A DNA stretch of 64,000 nt from an uncultured Atopobium sp. (GTDB taxonomy: Bacteria; Actinomycetota; Coriobacteriia; Coriobacteriales; Atopobiaceae), in assembly GCA_916715765.1 (NCBI GenBank), contig CAKAPG010000002.1, positions 62,001-126,000 on the forward strand, in the 5' to 3' direction. Of the stretch, positions 60,662 to 64,000 are shown piece after piece. The notes beneath the pieces were generated by a model that was given only the letters and a program-made list of their open reading frames with translations, was not told the origin of the DNA and ran no database searches. The first letter of the stretch is position 1. Every line of letters starts with the position of its first letter. The position numbers and the translations under genes are program-made.

Positions 60662-61285
60662 TTGCCACAGGTTTCTTCAGCTTATGCAACAAAACAGCGC
60701 GCTCAGCGCCTTGCACGTATTGGTATCATTGCGGCTCTTTATGCAGCACTTACTCTTGCAGCTCTTCTCTTTTTGGGCGGTTTGGCATGGGGTCCTGTGC
60801 AGTTCCGCATTTCAGAGGCAGTTGTTGTTCTTGCGCTCTTTACTGCTGACGCAATTCCAGGACTGACACTTGGTTGCGTCATTGCCAACCTTGCAAATAT
60901 GGTTATTTCTGGCACAGGTGCATTGGGGCTGTTAGACGTAGTCTTTGGCTCCTTGGCAACTGCCCTTGGTGCATGGTTTACCTGGAAAAACAGAAAGAAT
61001 GTACCGCTTGCACTTCTAGGACCCGTGCTTTCAAATGCAGTAATTGTTTCTGCATATCTTCCCATTTTGCTTCAGGGCTTGGGATTCTACACAATTCCAT
61101 TTACCACTATTGAGCTCGATGGCTCATATCCTCTTATGTTCTTGTTTGGCTTTATTACCACAGGACTTGGAGAAGCCGTTGTCCTCTATGTACTTGGCGC
61201 TCCTTTAGCTCGTGCGCTTAAGCATTCGTCTTTACCACAGCAGCTTGCTTCTGAGGATTCTGCTACAGAATCAGTGGGGAACTAG
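60662..61285 (+). CDS. queT: QueT-like queuosine-precursor ECF transporter substrate component
   Basis: 207 residues from TTG (AAGGGG upstream). Six or so membrane helices, with LGGLAWGPVQFRISEAVVVLALF, TLGCVIANLANMVIS and LGLLDVVFGSLATALGAW, the conserved QueT pattern. It binds a queuosine precursor (queuine or preQ1) and works with shared ECF T and ATPase subunits not in this window. I looked for a preQ1 riboswitch upstream and saw none. The LytS-like gene follows 6 bases later. Confidence 0.85.
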   Translation: MPQVSSAYATKQRAQRLARIGIIAALYAALTLAALLFLGGLAWGPVQFRISEAVVVLALFTADAIPGLTLGCVIANLANMVISGTGALGLLDVVFGSLATALGAWFTWKNRKNVPLALLGPVLSNAVIVSAYLPILLQGLGFYTIPFTTIELDGSYPLMFLFGFITTGLGEAVVLYVLGAPLARALKHSSLPQQLASEDSATESVGN

Positions 61286-61291
61286 ACAGCA

Positions 61292-62632
61292 ATGCAGAGA
61301 CTTGCTCAGTACATACAGAGGTCAACTAAGGTAGTCCTGGTCCTTCTCGCCTGTGTATTGCTGGGCCTTCTCTCTTGGAGTGTCATGGCAGACAACCTGT
61401 TTGCAGCTCTTGTTGCAGGCGGAGGACTTGCTACGGTCATTGTTTTTGGTGGCACTACTCAGCCGGGTAACGAGCACGCCAGGTCTCAGGCAACAGAGCG
61501 CACACTTGAGGTTGCCTCTAAGACGCTTAAAACGTTACGCGGTGGATTGTCACAAGAAACAGCGCCAACCATCTGCACGTTATTGCTTTCAGAAACCTCT
61601 GCTGCTGCTATCTCTATTACTGATACAGAGTACGTACTGGGCTTTGAAGGAGACATCGCAACCTCCCATATGCCTGGTTCAAAGGTAGTTGGCCCTGCAA
61701 CTGAGGTTTTGGAAAGTGGCCGCATGGAGACGTTTGTCTCGGTAGATAGCCGTCAGCAGGTGCTGCAAAGACGAGGCGGCTTTGGTAATGGCGGCAGTTC
61801 TTTTGGCATTATTGTTCCGCTGATTGTTCAAGATCGCACGGTCGGCACAATCAAACTCTATTATCGTCGTGGTATTGAAATTGATCGCACGCAGCTGGCA
61901 ATCGCAGAGGGTTTGGGTGAACTTCTCTCCACGCAGCTTTCCTCGTACGAGCTTGACCGTCAGGCAGAATTGACCGCTCGAGCCGAGGTCAAAGCCCTGC
62001 AAGCGCAGATTAATCCACACTTCTTGTTCAATACGCTTAATACCATTGCATCTCTTACGCGCACAAACCCCAATAAGGCACGTGACCTTCTTCGCGAGTT
62101 CTCTGTGTTTTATCGTCGTACGCTTGAGAGCTCTCAAGGTGCGCTTATCCCGCTTTCTCAGGAATTGACACAGACACGTAGGTATTTGACAATTGAGAAA
62201 GCTCGTTTTGGAGAAGATCGTATCAAAGAGTCCGAGCATGTCGATGAGGGATGTGAAGACGTTCAGGTTCCATCTTTTCTGATTCAGCCTATTGTTGAGA
62301 ATGCCGTGAGGCACGCCATGAAAGATGAGGGCGCGCTCCATATTGACATCCACGTCACACGCGACGAAGATGATATTCTTATATCTGTTGCTGATGACGG
62401 TCTTGGAATGGATGAAGAGACTGTTTCTCGCTTGCTTAATGGCCAGGGTCCTACCCCGCAAGACTCTTCGGGGAGAAGTGAGGGCACGGGCATTGCCATT
62501 AAGAACGTAGCTGAGCGAGTTGAGCGCTTCTACGCTGCTGGATCTGGCATGGAAATCATGTCTAAGCCAAGTCAAGGCACGTGCGTGACACTCAAGCTTG
62601 CAGATGCGGCTCTGCAGGCAACAGCATTGTAG
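61292..62632 (+). CDS. LytS-type sensor histidine kinase with GAF domain
   Basis: 446 residues. Two N-terminal membrane helices (about 15-33, 37-54), then a GAF-like domain (TICTLLLSETSAAAISITD, GIIVPLIVQDRTVGTIKLYY). The His_kinase domain has the H box ALQAQINPHFLFNTLNTI and the ATPase N box PIVENAVRHAM with G motif SVADDGLGMDEE. The multi-helix 5TM-LYT domain of true LytS is absent. It pairs with the LytTR regulator 48 bases downstream. Confidence 0.92.
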   Translation: MQRLAQYIQRSTKVVLVLLACVLLGLLSWSVMADNLFAALVAGGGLATVIVFGGTTQPGNEHARSQATERTLEVASKTLKTLRGGLSQETAPTICTLLLSETSAAAISITDTEYVLGFEGDIATSHMPGSKVVGPATEVLESGRMETFVSVDSRQQVLQRRGGFGNGGSSFGIIVPLIVQDRTVGTIKLYYRRGIEIDRTQLAIAEGLGELLSTQLSSYELDRQAELTARAEVKALQAQINPHFLFNTLNTIASLTRTNPNKARDLLREFSVFYRRTLESSQGALIPLSQELTQTRRYLTIEKARFGEDRIKESEHVDEGCEDVQVPSFLIQPIVENAVRHAMKDEGALHIDIHVTRDEDDILISVADDGLGMDEETVSRLLNGQGPTPQDSSGRSEGTGIAIKNVAERVERFYAAGSGMEIMSKPSQGTCVTLKLADAALQATAL

Positions 62633-62680
62633 TACTCGGTTTTGCTTAACGCTGCGTTAGGCTGTTGGGAGATGAATGAC

Positions 62681-63394
62681 ATGCGCGCCATGATTGTTGA
62701 CGACGAGGCTCCAGCCCGTTCTGAACTCAAGTTCTTGCTTGAGGAGACCGGACGTCTCGAGGAAATTATTGAGGCCACAAGTGCAAGGGATGCTGTCGAG
62801 AAACTCATGGAGTCTCGCGTCGAGGTTATGTTCCTTGATATCTCTATGCCTAAGACAAATGGAATGCAGCTTGCAGAGGCTCTTCATAAGCTGAAAAATC
62901 CTCCACAGATTGTGTTTGTTACCGCATATAGCGAGTACGCGCTGGATGCATTTGGCGTTAACGCGGTAGATTATCTGATGAAGCCCGTTGAGACAGAGCG
63001 CCTTGAGCAGGCTCTTGATAAGGTTGAGGAGCGCCTGCGCCCTCAGTCTCCTATGGCAACCATTGAGCGTATTCCTGTCATTAAGAGCGGGAGCAAGGTT
63101 CTTGTTCCTATTGACCAGATTCGCTTTATTGAGGCAAAAGACGATTACTCCTGCATCTACACAGAAGACGACCGCTTCCTGTCTACTATTTCTCTGCAAA
63201 AACTTGAAGAGCGCCTTGCTCCACACGGATTCTTCCGCATTCATCGTAGCTTTATCGTGAATCTTGAGTATGTTGATGATGTTGAGGTTATCTCTGCTGG
63301 TATCCTACAGTTGACTATTCAAGGATTTGAGGAGCGTCACATTTCGGTTTCACGCCGTCGTGTGGTTGCACTCAAGCGAGCGCTGGGACTTTAG
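62681..63394 (+). CDS. LytTR-family response regulator
   Basis: 237 residues from ATG 62681 (GGGAG 9 bases upstream; ATG 62672 is an alternative). The receiver has MIVDDEAPAR, phospho-Asp in VMFLDISMPKTNG and Lys in DYLMKPVE. The C-terminal LytTR DNA-binding domain shows VLVPIDQIRFIEAKDDYSCIY (split), FFRIHRSFIVNLEYVDDV and HISVSRRRVVALKRAL. It should control envelope or carbon-uptake genes; targets are not visible here. Confidence 0.94.
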   Translation: MRAMIVDDEAPARSELKFLLEETGRLEEIIEATSARDAVEKLMESRVEVMFLDISMPKTNGMQLAEALHKLKNPPQIVFVTAYSEYALDAFGVNAVDYLMKPVETERLEQALDKVEERLRPQSPMATIERIPVIKSGSKVLVPIDQIRFIEAKDDYSCIYTEDDRFLSTISLQKLEERLAPHGFFRIHRSFIVNLEYVDDVEVISAGILQLTIQGFEERHISVSRRRVVALKRALGL

Positions 63395-63445
63395 AAGCTC
63401 AAAGGGTTTCTCGCCAGCAGCTAAAAGCGCACGTAGGAGTTTGTT

Positions 63446-63943
63446 ATGGCACTGGTAAGGTTTGACGTAATTTCAGATACGCATGGGTATTTGTCATCTG
63501 AGTTGCTTGAAGCTCTACAGGGTGCCAATTATATTGTGCACGCGGGTGACATTACCTCGAACGCTGATTATCAGACACTGCAGAAGATTGCTCCAGTCAA
63601 GCTTTGCCTGGGGAATAATGACTTCTGCTACAACTATGGTCCCATGGTAAAGAAAAAGATTATTTTCTTTGCAGCCGGTCTTAAGTGGCAGGTATGTCAT
63701 TATCGTGAGAGGCTTGACCTGGTCAAATGCAATATTGCTATCTGCGGTCACACGCATAAGCCTTTTGTACAGCGTGACGAGTGGACCAATACACTTGTAA
63801 TGAATCCAGGAAGCCCTACCTACCCGCGTGGTCGCGAGGGCGCAACTATGGGACGCATTATTGTTGATGATGAAACAGCCCAGGTAGTAAGCGCAGAGAT
63901 AATTAGTCTGTCTTCGCTTGAGGTACTTTCTTCTTGTAAATAA
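63446..63943 (+). CDS. YfcE/MJ0936-family metallophosphodiesterase
   Basis: 165 residues. Calcineurin-like motifs are FDVISDTHGYL (D-x-H), HAGDITSNADY (GD), LGNNDF (GNxD), ICGHTHKPF (GHxH) and NPGSPTYPRG. It hydrolyses phosphodiesters with two metal ions; physiological substrate unknown. The TTTCTCGCC word lies just before its ribosome site. Confidence 0.92.
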   Translation: MALVRFDVISDTHGYLSSELLEALQGANYIVHAGDITSNADYQTLQKIAPVKLCLGNNDFCYNYGPMVKKKIIFFAAGLKWQVCHYRERLDLVKCNIAICGHTHKPFVQRDEWTNTLVMNPGSPTYPRGREGATMGRIIVDDETAQVVSAEIISLSSLEVLSSCK

Positions 63944-64000
63944 GCGATGGAATCATCAGCTTGGTAAAAAGCACCAGCCATACAAGAGCGAGCGAGAAAC
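63903..64000 (-). CDS. Possible C-terminal end of a membrane protein (partial)
   Basis: An open minus-strand frame enters from the window edge and ends with TAA at 63903. The 32 codons encode a hydrophobic helix (ALVWLVLFTKLMIPSLIY) and a Lys-rich tail. It would overlap the 3' end of the phosphoesterase gene by 41 bases, convergently. Too short to identify. Confidence 0.4.
   Translation of the reverse strand, partial: FSLALVWLVLFTKLMIPSLIYKKKVPQAKTD

Noticed and set aside
1554..63415. TTCTCGCC as an origin-to-terminus polar (KOPS-like) signal
   Set aside because: Copies to the right of the origin are about equally divided between the two strands, so no polarity is visible in this window.

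Overview
The window looks like the replication-origin region of a low-GC actinobacterium of the class Coriobacteriia, most like Atopobium/Lancefieldella (Atopobiaceae). The basis is gene content and order (dnaA-dnaN-recF-dciA-gyrB-gyrA on one side, rpmH-rnpA-yidD-yidC-jag-rsmG-parA-parB on the other), an actinobacterial FHA/PP2C/SEDS/PBP/kinase cell-wall cluster, a PafBC-like WYL pair, a MurT/GatD-like pair and fermentative pyruvate:ferredoxin oxidoreductase. The species is inferred, not proven.

Layout: 0-10.2 kb, minus-strand replication genes. 10.2-11.5 kb, probable oriC with several DnaA-box-like TTnTCAACA sites and a GHKL-ATPase/winged-helix gene. 11.5-16.5 kb, the ribosomal/RNase P/insertase/partition block with two perfect parS sites. 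16.6-28.8 kb, rlmN, ddl, a DinG-type exonuclease-helicase, the WYL pair, a membrane M28-like protein with degenerate metal ligands, a thioester/SpaA-type surface protein and a Fur/PerR regulator. 29.3-37.6 kb, tRNAs, an M29 aminopeptidase, purB, a Tat lipoprotein, a two-component system and purC. 38.1-47.6 kb, a minus-strand cell-wall signalling cluster including a natural SEDS-PBP fusion. 47.7-54.3 kb, tRNAs, serS, a small ORF behind a LexA-like palindrome, gluQ and purH. 54.3-64 kb, nifJ with a dyad-rich leader, a MurT/GatD-like pair lacking the amidotransferase catalytic residues, a QueT-like transporter, a LytSR-type system and a phosphoesterase.

Functional themes are replication initiation and segregation, envelope synthesis under Ser/Thr kinase and FHA control, purine synthesis (purB, purC, purH dispersed), and queuosine use (QueT import plus GluQ modification of tRNA-Asp). 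The observations I consider most worth checking are: (1) a DnaA whose recognition motif reads GGRKHAT instead of GGRDHTT, together with non-canonical origin boxes; (2) an over-represented, frame-independent TTCTCGCC/GGCGAGAA word spread through the window; (3) a GatD homologue with both catalytic residues replaced; (4) a catalytically degenerate membrane M28 protein; (5) a small gene under a GAAC-N4-GTTC operator; (6) a GHKL-ATPase plus winged-helix protein inside the origin region. No CRISPR array, rRNA operon, prophage or complete insertion sequence was seen.
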